DNA from: Orychophragmus violaceus
Lineage: Eukaryota > Streptophyta > Magnoliopsida > Brassicales > Brassicaceae
DNA length: 64,000 nt
Assembly (NCBI GenBank): GCA_030180135.1
Contig: CM058233.1
Location: 102,651,994 to 102,715,993 of the forward strand
Direction: 5' to 3'
The position numbers and the translations under genes were made by a program. Shown in pieces: positions 45,968-57,047 of the stretch. The notes under the pieces are model-generated. The model searched no databases and was not told the DNA's origin. It saw only the letters and a program-made list of their open reading frames with translations. The stretch's first letter is position 1. Each line of letters opens with the position of its first letter.

Positions 45968-47593
45968 CAAAACAGAGCAACCATAACGGACTCTTGAATT
46001 GTTAACGGGTCCGGTCTGGTCATAATTATGCGGACCTTAGAGGAGCTGATGGGATAAATTTGGGGTTTATAACTTTTATTTCATTATTTTGTCTGATTAA
46101 ACAATGTTTATGCATTGTTCCTATGATTTTGGGTTTTTTTTTTTTTGGGTAGTAGATTTCCGCTGTTTTCCCGTTTCTGGGTCAAAAATGAAAGTCCGGG
46201 AAGTGTAAATTTATGAGAAGTTGTTCAAAAAAAAAGAAGATGATTAGTAACTACTTACTAATTATAATTATTGATGCTTAAGTTAATACATGTATCATTA
46301 TGATTTATGTTGGATTGATACCGATGCTAGTTCGGTCTTAACTAGAGAATCGACCAAGTGGTCATCAAGTGAAGAAACATGGAGGGAACTAGCAACAATG
46401 TCACGTGCTAAACTGATCTTGATGGTGCTGTCGTTGCGGCGAGCCAAAGATGTTAATTATTCTCTTTGCATCTTTACTCCCAAATTCTTAAATAGATTGA
46501 TAGATATCAACGAGTTTAATACAAGAACAAATAACTAAATACATTTACCTATTTTCCGGATATATCTTTATAACCTTTCACTGAAATGAAGAAGCACTAA
46601 CGTTATCGTTGGACCAAAAACATTATTATTATCTTTTGGATGAACCAGTACAATGTGAATAGTGACTACAGCGACTGGAACATATGAAAACAGTAGACTG
46701 GCTGTTTTAGTGTGGGGCAAGTGGTCATTGGTTGTGGCATATCCGTACGTCATTTCCTTTTCTTGTCCTCCTGCTATGTTTATGTGAACATATGTAATAA
46801 CAAAGATCGAGAAATGGTCAAACAAATAATAAATTTACACAGATTCTCCAAAATAAATATCAACTTTTTTATTAATCTAAAAGATGTACAAAATTAAATT
46901 GATTGAACCAATTTAGATCTCGATTTAATTAACATTTATTTTTATTTAACGTCTGTTTATTTTATAACTGATATCAAAATGACGTTATTTTAAAAATATA
47001 AGAAAACATAATATGAAATCATTAATAAAAATATTAAATTTATACGGTTTCATCAAATAAAATATGAACTCCTTACTCGTTTAGAAATATAAAAACTCAT
47101 ATTGATCCCCAAAAGAACGCAAATTTAACTGCTTTTGACATTTAAATGGACAATCCCATATTCAAGTTTGTCAATACTAAGAGAAGATTAGTTAGCTTTG
47201 GGCCTTTTAGTAGACCAGTTTGGATAGACCCGTTTTCTTAATAAAGCCCACTCTAAATTACATATAACCCAAGATCATTTAGTTTTTAGAGATATAGAAA
47301 GAAACCATCAAGTTTTATTAAATATGGTCATAACAAGAGGATGATGAAAATTTATGTGTTTACAAAGAACGACTAGATCTGTACAGATTCATCGTTCGAG
47401 ATAATATAATACATTTCAAATAACCATAAGGTAAAGTCACAAGAACTTAACCATGATTTGTATCGCATCAAGCATTATACGATATCAATAACCAAAACAA
47501 AAATAGACAGGTTTGTAATGCTTATCCACCTTCTTACATTGCTGACTAATTACAGCAGTTTAAACAATGCAGTTGGCTGAAAATGTTCCGGGG
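45968..47593. other. Spacer between GDU2 and DUF676 gene
   Basis: 3' flank of GDU2, then AT-rich DNA without recognisable genes or transposon ends; the right end is the 3' untranslated region of the hydrolase gene. A T11 run lies near 46135-46146. Confidence 0.55.
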
Positions 47594-49679
47594 CTAGAGA
47601 CAGAAATGATCCATCATGTGGAAGACAACATCTTTACCATCAGAATGTAACCAATATGTCTTCACCTATACATTCCCAAAATCAATATTCACAATGTTGT
47701 TAAGAAAACACCACTGAGTTAAGAGTATCATCTATTGCTAAACTTGCCTGAATGGTACTATGAGCTACGTATCGTTGCTTGCTATTGTGAAAGCTTACAT
47801 CTACTCGTTCCCAAGATAGTTGACCGAGCCCATGTATCATTTCCTCTATAAAAAAATAACATGTTCAAATTTGTGGTGATATGATATAAAGAATACCAAT
47901 GGACTGACTACACATAATCAAGTGAAAATGGAGCAAACCTTCAAGATCAGTATCTTCATCAGTTACTACTCTAGAAGTTGACTGGTTAATACCGTTGTCC
48001 ACATTTTCATGTTGTATGTATACAATGTGTGGATAATTTGGATCACTTGCTAGAAGATTTGGCTGGATCAGATGAGAATAAATAAAAGGTTACTGATAAA
48101 TCCCAGATTGTGCATAATTGAAACCAGTTGCAGGTGTAACAAAGTAAATGTACACATACCTTTGGGAGCTCGTTTGGACGGCGAATAGAAGATGTTCTCC
48201 ATCCAACCATGTCTTTGTAGTTAGTAAAAGCAAACACTGTCTCTTGTAAATGAAAGAAAAGTGAACAAACAGCAATTCAGGAAAGGATACAATCGAAATT
48301 CACGTTTGCATATGCCACACGTCGCTTGAAAGCGTTTAAAGCTGATCTGTTGATGTCATTAAGTAGATAGTGAGTAGTGTTCATCTCAATATGCAAGTCA
48401 CCACACTTAAAACATCCAGAGGCAGAAGTATTTACATAAATTTTAAGTTATAAGAATCTGTCGCCATCCGGATAAGAAGTGGAAGGTTCCCATCATCGTT
48501 ATCCACCAGAAACAAATGCTTTCCGGTCCTCCCAGCAGCCAAGTGTGCAGTTTGTGATGCTGTTCTTTCAAGAAAAGGAAGGCCACAGAGAATCGGGAAC
48601 TGAAGGAAAGAAGGAAGAATGTCACACAGAAACATCTAATCTACACATGCAAACATTACAGAAACATTAAACCAAGATATGCAATCTAAAACATCATCAA
48701 TTCACCTGTCTATGTCCCCTTGAACCAAGATGAGGCGTTGCGAAAGTTATAAAGTTAACAGGTTCTAACCCACCAATTTCACCGCTCTTAGCCTTTGAAG
48801 GAGAGTCCAATGAGTTGGTTTCTCCGGTCTGTTCATAGAGCTTCCCTACAGCATATCTTGCAACAAGACCTCCTAATGAATGAGCTACAAATGAGATCTT
48901 CTTCAGACCACTTCTGTTCTTAATAACAGACAAAACCTGCAAAAGACTTCAAGCGTTAGAAATCAAGACCATTAACAAAAAAAATGCAAATTCAAGTTGC
49001 AGAGATGAGAAACAATACCTCATTAGCTAACCTTTCACCCATCATATCTACACCATCAAATGTCATCGTTGCACTATTACTCTCACTACCTGCTCAATTT
49101 CATCGAAAAATCAAGTCTTCTTGTCATCTAATGCTAGAGAGTATTATGGATTATCCAGTATCACAATAATCGATTGAGAAACACTCACGGTGCACAAGTA
49201 CTTTGTCCGGGAACTTCTTCACGAACTGCTCAGCCGCATATTTCCAATCCGCCGAACTAGTTCATCATCCAGACAGAAACAACAAAGTCATAAACCTAAA
49301 CTATAGTAATCTGAAGTTCTGTTTGAAGTTATAAGATTGTCTACCTTCCAATGATACCGTTCACCATGACCACCAAATGATCCGGCTTCACTGCAGACTC
49401 CATGACAGTCGCATCGAACAAATCCTCTCCGCCGCTGTCTATCTCCGTCTTCAGCTCCCTCTTAGTCTGATTCCCCGCAAAGCAGCAACCAATTCCAAGG
49501 CGCTTCATCCTCTCCAAATGTTCTAGATTCTGTGGTCGAGTGTGAAATCGAAGGTATAAACCGTACCGGATATGCTGTTGACTTGGCCAAAGAAATCGAG
49601 GTGAAGACGGAATCAAATCTGGGATCAAGATTTGGAGTGTGGAGAAGGAGGCGATCATGTGGAAGTTAAAGCTTCCCAC
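47594..49679 (-). CDS. DUF676 lipase-like alpha/beta hydrolase
   Basis: Ten exons (49679-49345, 49256-49189, 49089-49019, 48936-48706, 48599-48436, 48346-48291, 48236-48160, 48062-47939, 47845-47748, 47665-47594) join in frame to about 431 residues. The DUF676 core opens with HLVVMVNGIIG and SADWKYAAEQF. The nucleophile elbow is ISFVAHSLGGLVARYAVG (serine in AHSLGG), followed by FITFATPHLGSRGHRQ, HLFLVDNDDGNLPLL and FANTNYKD-like YKDMVGWRTSSIRRP, ending WLHSDGKDVVFHMMDHF. Substrate unknown; relatives act on lipids. The intron at 47666-47747 has a GC donor (CAG|GCAAGT); all others are GT-AG. The true start could be the inner methionine of MIASFSTLQ. Orthologue of AT4G25770 by position. Confidence 0.9.
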
Positions 49680-50345
49680 CGAATTGACAAGTCACTCAAC
49701 TTTTCCCGGCGAAGAAGCGTTACATTGGCGGAGGCGCTAAGGAACCGTAACGGTGACACCTAGATACACTTAATCATAATTATATTATTTGTATTTAATA
49801 TTAAAGTATGAATAATAAATTAATTAGTTAAAATTGATATTCCAAATACAGTAGATAAAATTTGGAAATTTATTTGTAAATTGATGTAGTGGCAATAAAG
49901 TATGTAATGGAAAAGTTAATAAATGGGTTAATATCATACTAAAAATGTGTCATATTGAACAAAATAAAAATATAAATTAAACACAGTGCAAGATGCAATG
50001 ACAAAAACAAATACTGAGATTAAAGGCTTGAGTGATATAGCTTTTAGAAGAGTTAAGCTTTTATTTATCAATCAATTCTTATTAGTAAAAAATTTAGGAA
50101 ATCATATATAAATTGTAAATGCTTTTATTCTATTTTTTCGCTAGAAATTTTTTCACTAATTATACAAAATCGAATATATAGTTCGAATACAGATGTCGAA
50201 TACAGACTTAACAAAGACAAAACCGACTAACAGAAACGATACCAAAATCAAAAACCTAAAAAAAAGACAAGTGCAAGAAACATCTAAAAACCTTAAAGCG
50301 GTCTAGCGGCTCTCTTTATTCTATGTTTTTATATAAATTTTTTTT
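49680..50345. other. Intergenic, AT-rich
   Basis: Upstream flank of the hydrolase gene, then AT-rich DNA; nothing recognised. Confidence 0.5.
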
Positions 50346-50362
50346 TCTAAATCATTAACATT

Positions 50363-51467
50363 TTTTTTTTATCTAATGAAATTATATTTATGAAAACCGA
50401 AAACAAGGTTTAATACAAAGTCTTAACCTTAGAATCCAAAACACCGGACAACTGAAGCCCACACAAAAGGCAACTAAAACTCAGACAAGCAATTTAAAAA
50501 CTATAATTAAGCAACATCAAAGCGATGAAATCCAAAGATAGCAAAAACATAAAGAACTTGCAAGTCCGAGCCCTTATGAAGAATCTTGAGTGAGAGTTAT
50601 CGAAGTTGCCCACGACCCACCAAACGATAACACCAACTTCCTGAGACACGACTGAGAGACAACACTCACAAACCTAAAGAACCTAGACTTCCTAACCCGA
50701 CAAGACGGAACCTAAGAAAGTTCCACAAACTCTTCCGAGTACGGCCGAAGCGCACTCCTTGCGCTCGAGAAACCCCTACAAGAAGCCTAATACCAAACCC
50801 AATTCACAACAGAAAAGGAAAACTGAAGCCAAAACACCCAAAAGAACCGAAATCAAACGAAAAACGATATGAAACTCGGGTGGAAAGCACTCACAAATCA
50901 CTTCGCAACGAACCATAAACCCGCAAGCTAAAATGCTAAGCTAGACTTAGAACCACCAAACCAAGATCTGAAAACGGGAATCCACAACTCTAAAACTCTA
51001 ACAACAGGCCATAAACCGGAACAACATCACACCAACCCCAAGCCAAAACCGAGAACACAAACCTCCCAACAGGACAACGACGACTGAACCCACGTCCTGA
51101 CGACGTCAACAGCTCTGTGATTTCATAGATCGGAAGAAGCAGAATCGACTCACCAACAGAGGCAGGCCGGAGATCCAGAGTAGACAAAAAGACGACGGCA
51201 GGAGGCGCACACCAGAACCAGACGGAGGTGGCGACGCACGGCGACAGAGGCGGCAGAGACAAGCGCGAAAGCGGAGACCATGGCGGAGCTGCAAACCGTG
51301 GGAGATGGCCGGTCGAGCTAGAGCAGGGACAACAAAAAGGAGAACGGCGAGAGACCTCTCCCCGGCAACGGCAGAGATCGCCGGCCGGGGAGAAATCGAC
51401 GAGATTGGCTGACGGCGGCTACCTCGGGTACAAAGCCTGAGAGGAAAACCCTAGCAAAGAGAAAACC
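50363..51467 (-). mobile_element. Noncoding poly(A) retroposon with 17-bp duplication
   Basis: Flanked by the perfect duplication TCTAAATCATTAACATT at 50346-50362 and 51468-51484. Read on the minus strand it starts GGTTTTCTCTTTGCTAGGG, has a GC-rich first half and an AT-rich second half, and ends TTCATTAGAT followed by about ten A (poly(T) at 50361-50370). No credible protein in either strand. Same class as the 39.3-40.6 kb element but different in sequence; inserted opposite to it. Confidence 0.85.
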
Positions 51468-51484
51468 TCTAAATCATTAACATT

Positions 51485-52335
51485 AATCTCTAAAATATTT
51501 TGAATATCATTTTTAGAGAATTAGTTTATTATGAGGACTTGACACTTGAGTATGCATATGCACTTAAGAGGCGGGTCTTGCGGATCAGACCATGGTGAAT
51601 TGCGGGTTTTGCATGCTTGTTCGTGAGTTGGCTAATATGTTCGTGAGTTGGCTAATATGTGTACTATGAGATTTGGAAAAACATGTTGATTATAAAAAAA
51701 AATCAGAGATCAAATGAACCCCATCAAGGAGTACCTTTTCATAAGGGAAAATGCCCAGGACCGTCAAATTGTCAACTTTTCACTTTTATCCCGCAATCAA
51801 AGGTGTGACTGAATGATGTAGAATATAGTCCAAAAATACAGCCCCATTTAAAAAGAAATAAAACGATAAAGACGTGTAGATTCGTATAGTTTTCATTGAC
51901 ATAATGTAGTGATTTGTGAATGCAAAATGGGTTGGCATGTTGACATTTTGGAGTGTTTCAGTGAAGACCCACTACTTTCCCGTATCAGCTTATCTAATAC
52001 GGACAACATTAGGGTTCACGGGACAACACATACATAACACAATCATATCATCAACATTATCACCATATCTCCCTCCAATAATACAATCCATATTTATCCT
52101 CAATCGCTTTTTTCTTTCTCAAATTTGCAATCTACCAAATTACAATCACCACAAGTTACGCCGTTAAAAAAAGAAAAAAAGTCGCTAAAATAAGCTCAAA
52201 ATCATATCCATACATTTCCAGACACAATTTTTAAAAATAATTTTCCTGTTTTTCCTCTATATTTAAATATCACACTTGAACCTCCGAAACCCATTAGCAC
52301 CCAAACGACAAATAGAATCTCCAGAAAAAAAGAGG
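51485..52335. other. Upstream region of CAP gene
   Basis: Contains a short tandem copy (TTCGTGAGTTGGCTAATATGT twice at about 51619-51660). No other gene; a TATA-like TATATTTAAATA at 52258-52268 lies about 70 bp before the CAP start codon. Confidence 0.5.
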
Positions 52336-52893
52336 ATGAACTCATCCTATTTACGAGTAATATTACTCGTAGGTGTCATTAATCTCTTCATTTCAATATC
52401 AACAACCAAAGCTACAACACTCGGTCAGATATTCGAAATCGCTAGGAGTGTATGCCCGGGATGTGATCACGACTCGTTACAGTTCTTGTTCCGACAAAAC
52501 TTGGTTCGTGCCGCAAGATTCGAACCTCCTTTGATATGGGACCGCAGACTCCAGAACTACGCTCAAAATTGGGCTAATCAAAGAAAGAAAGATTGTGCTT
52601 TGCAACACTCTTTCCAAAACGGAGCGTTTAATCTCGGCGAGAACATTTACTGGGGATACGGCAAAAACTGGTCTCCGGCCGACGCAGTTGTCGCATGGGC
52701 CAGCGAGAAGAGGTTTTATCATTACGGCTCCAACACGTGCGACCCTGGGCAGATGTGTGGGCATTACACACAGATGATCTGGAAGAACACGAGGAGGGTT
52801 GGGTGCGCACGTGTGGTGTGCGACAATGGTGGGATCTTCATGACTTGTAACTATGATCCTCCTGGTAACTACATCGGTCAGAAACCCTATTGA
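52336..52893 (+). CDS. PR-1-like CAP superfamily secreted protein
   Basis: Intronless, 185 residues from MNSSYLRVILLVG. The first about 26 residues form a signal peptide (VILLVGVINLFISIS core). The CAP domain follows with the expected order: FRQNLVRAARFEPPLIWD, LQNYAQNWANQRKKDC, HSFQNGAFNLGENIYWG, GHYTQMIWKNTRRVGCA and NYDPPGNYIGQKPY. The conserved histidines (LQHS, GHYT), glutamates and six cysteines for three disulphides are present, so it looks functional. Longer in-frame ATG at 52276 was not used, since it adds a charged stretch before the signal peptide. Likely extracellular, of the AT4G25780 group; PR-1 relatives bind sterols. Confidence 0.9.
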   Translation: MNSSYLRVILLVGVINLFISISTTKATTLGQIFEIARSVCPGCDHDSLQFLFRQNLVRAARFEPPLIWDRRLQNYAQNWANQRKKDCALQHSFQNGAFNLGENIYWGYGKNWSPADAVVAWASEKRFYHYGSNTCDPGQMCGHYTQMIWKNTRRVGCARVVCDNGGIFMTCNYDPPGNYIGQKPY

Positions 52894-53565
52894 TCGAATC
52901 ATTCATCTTCCTACTAAAATTCTCTCTTTGATCTTATTTTAAAAGTTGTTATAACTTTTAAAAGGTAACTAGGTGGATGTATTTTTACTAGAAGATAGAT
53001 GTGTTTGTGGGGTTTCTGGTACTGATTATGTTTGTATACGTGATTATATTTTCTTCATGGTTGTGATTCCATTTAAACGGTTAAGGGTTACCTATATATA
53101 TCCGTAAAAATGCACAATATACAACATATAAGATATATTGTTTCTAAAAAATCCCAAATGCAACCGAAAAAATATTGGTTGTGTTTAAATTCCATAGATT
53201 TTCACGTGTTTTTTTACGGCCCACTACATTCACATTCTAAAAACATGTTTCCCCATGCCTCATTGAATGGAGGCGTTAATAGTGTTAACAGTGTTTCACT
53301 CGGGTTCAAACATTTTTTCGAAACTAAATTACAACCATGTGAAAATAAGGGTATTCACATAGCTCTTAGGATGATTGAATCTTATGGTCCGTTGATCCGA
53401 ACTCTAAGGAATAAGTTTTTATTTTGTGTGGCCGAAACTTATAGTGTCAGTTGAACCGGATTGGCGAGTTACAAGAAAACATGTTTGTTAAATGGAAAAT
53501 AAAAATGTTTGAGACAAAGAAAAAAGTGTCCTTTAAATATCAAACATAAAGCTTCACTTGCTTCT

Positions 53566-54152
53566 TGTAAGAACAGAATATGAGCAAATACACAATTCAA
53601 TGAGATATATCAATGTGCCTATATCCTCACTTTATTCAATAGAGATTCTTTAGACAATCTTACAACAAGACCTTGCCTAATGGAATTACTCGACACTAAG
53701 ACACCCCTTAGTTCGACACCAATCTATCTCTATCAATCAATGATCCTAACACAGATCCAAGGACTAGAAACTCTAGGTTCAACTACCTAAATTCCTCCTT
53801 GATCTATAATCACAGATTCAACCCGAACTGTGTTACACACCGCGAACAGTTGTTTAACCGTGCAGTCTTGTACCCTTTAATGGAGAACTTAACCTAGTTT
53901 TCTGCTGCTGCACTTCACGACGGTTGCCTCCCTCTCTAGCGTTTTCTCTCTCTTTTATACTCTGTTTCTTTTCCTCAAAGATCTTCAGTTGCCCTATCTT
54001 TGATATTTCCAAATCTTTATTCTTATTTTCCTCTTTTCACCAATGCCATGTCAGCTTCTTTCTCGTGACACAAGACACTCACGTCAACTTGTGTTACACA
54101 TGAACTTGAGTTGTGTAACACGAACTGGACTGCAGAACCTTCAGTGCTAACA
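53566..54152 (-). repeat. 3' LTR of Copia-like element
   Basis: 587 bp. Immediately inside it are repeats of the form CTCCCCCT (54154, 54243 and 54280 regions), the reverse complement of polypurine-like GGGGGAG tracts. Confidence 0.92.
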
Positions 54153-54334
54153 ATCTCCCCCTTTTTCACTGAGTTTTTCAACTCAAGCCAACTAGCTATT
54201 ACTCACCACGAAAATCACATACACCATCAACATATCATTCCAAAACTCCCCCTGAATCAAGCATCATCAACCTTTCAATCTCCCCCTGCTTGAGTGACAC
54301 AACTCTGTGAAAATACCAAATCAAGCACTGAATT

Positions 54335-55819
54335 TTAACAACTCTTCCTCCTCTGATTTTTCCATCGATTTGAGTCTTCATATCTCGTTTTCTCAAGCAT
54401 TATGTGATCAATTCCTTTGTGTACTACACACTCACACTTGCACAATGTTGAACTATGCTTGACACTTTGATAAGGATTTGATTTCTCTATCCACTTTCTT
54501 CTGCACTTTACAGTATTTGCATCATGAACATGGTGTCTCCAAGCTTGATGAACTCCTTCAAGATACTTGTAGCAATGACGTTTGATATGCCCAGATTTAC
54601 CACAAAAGAAACACACCTTAGGTTTCCATATGCTTCTGCATTGCGTGGGCTTTTTGGTATCCATCCTTCTTGAATTATTCTTCATGGTACTGCTACACAT
54701 ATCTGCTCTTGAGCTCTGATTTCTATCCTCTATTCTGTTTGTTTTAACAGATTTAGACTTGTGCAGCTTGATAGAATTTGATTTTAGATCTGAATGACTC
54801 CTACCATACACATTTCCAATACTTGTCTTCTCTTTAACAGCATGTAGGGTGTCTCCTTGGACGCTTGAAATATCATCAGCTCTTAAGGTTGTGATTTCAT
54901 TCTCTGCTCCATCACTGTGTAACACATTCCCTGACACAAAAACAGTTTTTGTGTTACCTGTACCTCCATTATATCCAAGACCAAACTTTGTGTTTCCTGT
55001 TCTTCCCATGGCAAGAATTTGATCTAGTTTTTCAGATCCATTGTTGATCAGACGAATTTGCTTTCTGTTCTCATCCAGCTTGCTCATAAGTTCCTTTTTC
55101 TCCTCCTGTTCTGACATGAGAACTTTTTGCATCCTACTGACTTCATCTTCCAACTTCCTATTGTCCTTGATCAGTTGAAGGTTGTCATTGCTCAACTGAA
55201 CCCAACTCTCATAAAGAATTTTTAGTTCAGCTATAACATCTACCTCTTGATCACATTCTGAATCACTGTCTGACGCAACAGTATTTGCCTGTGTAACACA
55301 CGTCTGCCCAGATTCATATTTTTCGTTTTCTTTCTCAGCCTCCACAACTCCATGAAAAGCCACCAAATTAAGAACGTCTTCATCTATATCTGGTGTATCA
55401 TTGTGACTTCTAACCATCTGCATCTTCTTTTTTCGTATGGTTACACAGTTTGCTTTTGTGTGACCATAACCATTACATCCATTACACTTGATTTCTTTCC
55501 TCTTCAATGAAGAGCATTCAGATTTCACATGTCCAAAACCATGACATGCATAACACTTAACTTCACACCTTTTCTGACCTTCTTCCTTCCTTGGTAATCT
55601 ATCATTGACCATCTTATGCATAAGCTCCATGTTTTCTTCAAGCTTCAAGATCATCAAGCGAACAACTTCTTCAAGTTTCAGACATTTTTGGTTGTCTTCA
55701 TCAGCGGTAACTGCACAATCCTCAGCAGGTTTGGGAAGCTTAGATTCCATCTCCATCTCTTGAGCTTTTAGCATCCCTACTACTTCAGCAAACTTAAGTT
55801 CATCAGTATTCATCGCCAT
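54335..55819 (-). CDS. Copia-type Gag, second part (zinc knuckles)
   Basis: 494 codons overlapping the first gag frame. It begins with TDELKFAEVVGMLKAQEMEM, the end of a Copia-type Gag core, followed by two knuckles (CYACHGFGHVKSEC and CNGCNGYGHTKANC), a coiled-coil-like stretch (about residues 200-260, EEKKELMSKLDENRKQIRL) and a distant third knuckle CFFCGKSGHIKRHC. It would be fused to the upstream frame but for one extra A in a run at about 55818-55823. No pol motifs follow. Confidence 0.75.
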   Translation of the reverse strand: MAMNTDELKFAEVVGMLKAQEMEMESKLPKPAEDCAVTADEDNQKCLKLEEVVRLMILKLEENMELMHKMVNDRLPRKEEGQKRCEVKCYACHGFGHVKSECSSLKRKEIKCNGCNGYGHTKANCVTIRKKKMQMVRSHNDTPDIDEDVLNLVAFHGVVEAEKENEKYESGQTCVTQANTVASDSDSECDQEVDVIAELKILYESWVQLSNDNLQLIKDNRKLEDEVSRMQKVLMSEQEEKKELMSKLDENRKQIRLINNGSEKLDQILAMGRTGNTKFGLGYNGGTGNTKTVFVSGNVLHSDGAENEITTLRADDISSVQGDTLHAVKEKTSIGNVYGRSHSDLKSNSIKLHKSKSVKTNRIEDRNQSSRADMCSSTMKNNSRRMDTKKPTQCRSIWKPKVCFFCGKSGHIKRHCYKYLEGVHQAWRHHVHDANTVKCRRKWIEKSNPYQSVKHSSTLCKCECVVHKGIDHIMLEKTRYEDSNRWKNQRRKSC

Positions 55820-56384
55820 TTTTTATCACAGATTTTTGTGATGCAAATTTCGCCGGTAAGCAACGCACCAATTTCTTCACTAATTTTGCATCTTTGTAAG
55901 TTTTACCCAAAACTTGTGCTTCATTAGCTATGGAGCTGAGCTTGGCACTGAAATCTGCTATCTTCTCATCATCATTCATCCGTATGTTTTCAAATTGTGA
56001 TGCTAGAAAATCTAACCTTGTTCTCCTAACACTGGTTGTACCCTCATAAACGTTTTGCAGTATATCCCACGCCTCCTTAGCTGAGTCACATCCTTGTATC
56101 AATTTGAATTGCTTATCATCCACTGAATTGAAAATTGCATCCAATGCCTTGACATTAAACTTTGAAAGCTTTTTCTCTGTTGCAGTCCACTTGGTGCTGG
56201 ATTTAACTATCTTTGTACCATCTTCTGTCGTTACACATGGCTCTTCCCAACCACACTGAACAGCCTTCCAAACATCTTCATCAATTCTGCGCAAGTTCAC
56301 CCTCATTCTTACTTTCCAATGTCTGTAATTTACATCATCTAACAGCAAGAATTTATGACCAGAATTTTGTGTAGATGTCGCCAT
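55803..56384 (-). CDS. Copia-type Gag, first part
   Basis: 193 codons from MATSTQNSGHKFLLLDDVNY. Typical DUF4219/UBN2 pattern: DDVNYRHWKVRMRVNLR, AKEAWDILQNVYEGT, RLDFLASQFENIRM, ADFSAKLSSIANEAQVLG and KLVRCLPAKFAS. The frame slips at an A6 run and ends KNGDEY; with five A it would run into the next entry. The gap 56385-56441 is leader. Confidence 0.82.
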   Translation of the reverse strand: MATSTQNSGHKFLLLDDVNYRHWKVRMRVNLRRIDEDVWKAVQCGWEEPCVTTEDGTKIVKSSTKWTATEKKLSKFNVKALDAIFNSVDDKQFKLIQGCDSAKEAWDILQNVYEGTTSVRRTRLDFLASQFENIRMNDDEKIADFSAKLSSIANEAQVLGKTYKDAKLVKKLVRCLPAKFASQKSVIKNGDEY

Positions 56385-56441
56385 ATTCTCTTCTCAGGAT
56401 CCCACCTGTGTTCGAGCAAAATTCACCCGAGTAGGTGTCCC

Positions 56442-56453
56442 GCTCTGATACCA
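56442..56453 (-). promoter_or_regulatory. Primer-binding site, initiator tRNA-Met
   Basis: Minus-strand TGGTATCAGAGC, 2 nt inside the right-hand (5') LTR. Confidence 0.88.
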
Positions 56454-56455
56454 AT

Positions 56456-57042
56456 TGTAAGAACGAGAATATGAGCAAATACACAATTCAATGAGATATA
56501 GCAATGTGCCTATATCCTCACTTTATTCAATAGAGATTCTTTAGACAATCTTACAACAAGACCTTGCCTAATGGAATTACTCGACACTAAGACACCCCTT
56601 AGTTCGACACCAATCTATCTCTATCAATCAATGATCCTAACACAGATCCAAGGACTAGAAACTCTAGGTTCAACTACCTAAATTCCTCCTTGATCTATAA
56701 TCACAGATTCAACCCGAACTGTGTTACACACCGCGAACAGTTGTTTAACCGTGTAGTCTTGTACCCTTCAATGGAGAACTTAACCTAGTTTTCTGCTGCT
56801 GCACTTCACGACGGCTGCCTCCCTCTCTAGCGTTTTTCTCTCTTTTATACTCTGTTTCTTTTCCCCAAAGATCTTCAGTTACCCTATCTTTGATATTTCC
56901 AAATCTTTATTCTTATTTTCCTCTTTTCACCAATGTCATGTCAGCTTCTTTCTCGTGACACAAGACACTCACGTCAACTTGTGTTACACATGAACTTGAG
57001 TTGTGTAACACGAACTGGACTGCAGAACCTTCAGTGCTAACA
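56456..57042 (-). repeat. 5' LTR of Copia-like element
   Basis: 587 bp, partner of 53566-54152, followed outward by the CTTCT duplication. Confidence 0.92.
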
Positions 57043-57047
57043 CTTCT

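Larger units (their letters stand above)
53566..57042 (-). mobile_element. Third gag-only LTR retrotransposon (Copia-like)
   Basis: Flanked by CTTCT (53561-53565 and 57043-57047). Two 587-bp LTRs (53566-54152 and 56456-57042) with plus-strand ends TGTAAGAAC...GTGCTAACA. Read on the minus strand, the primer site for initiator tRNA-Met follows the right-hand LTR, and a tract AAAAAGGGGGAGATT precedes the left-hand LTR. The 2.3-kb interior codes for Gag only. LTRs differ by about seven substitutions and two or three small indels by eye, so it is older than the nested pair but still recent. Confidence 0.94.

Noticed and set aside
52477..52902. 141-codon minus-strand frame
   Set aside because: Antisense shadow of the PR-1-like CAP gene.
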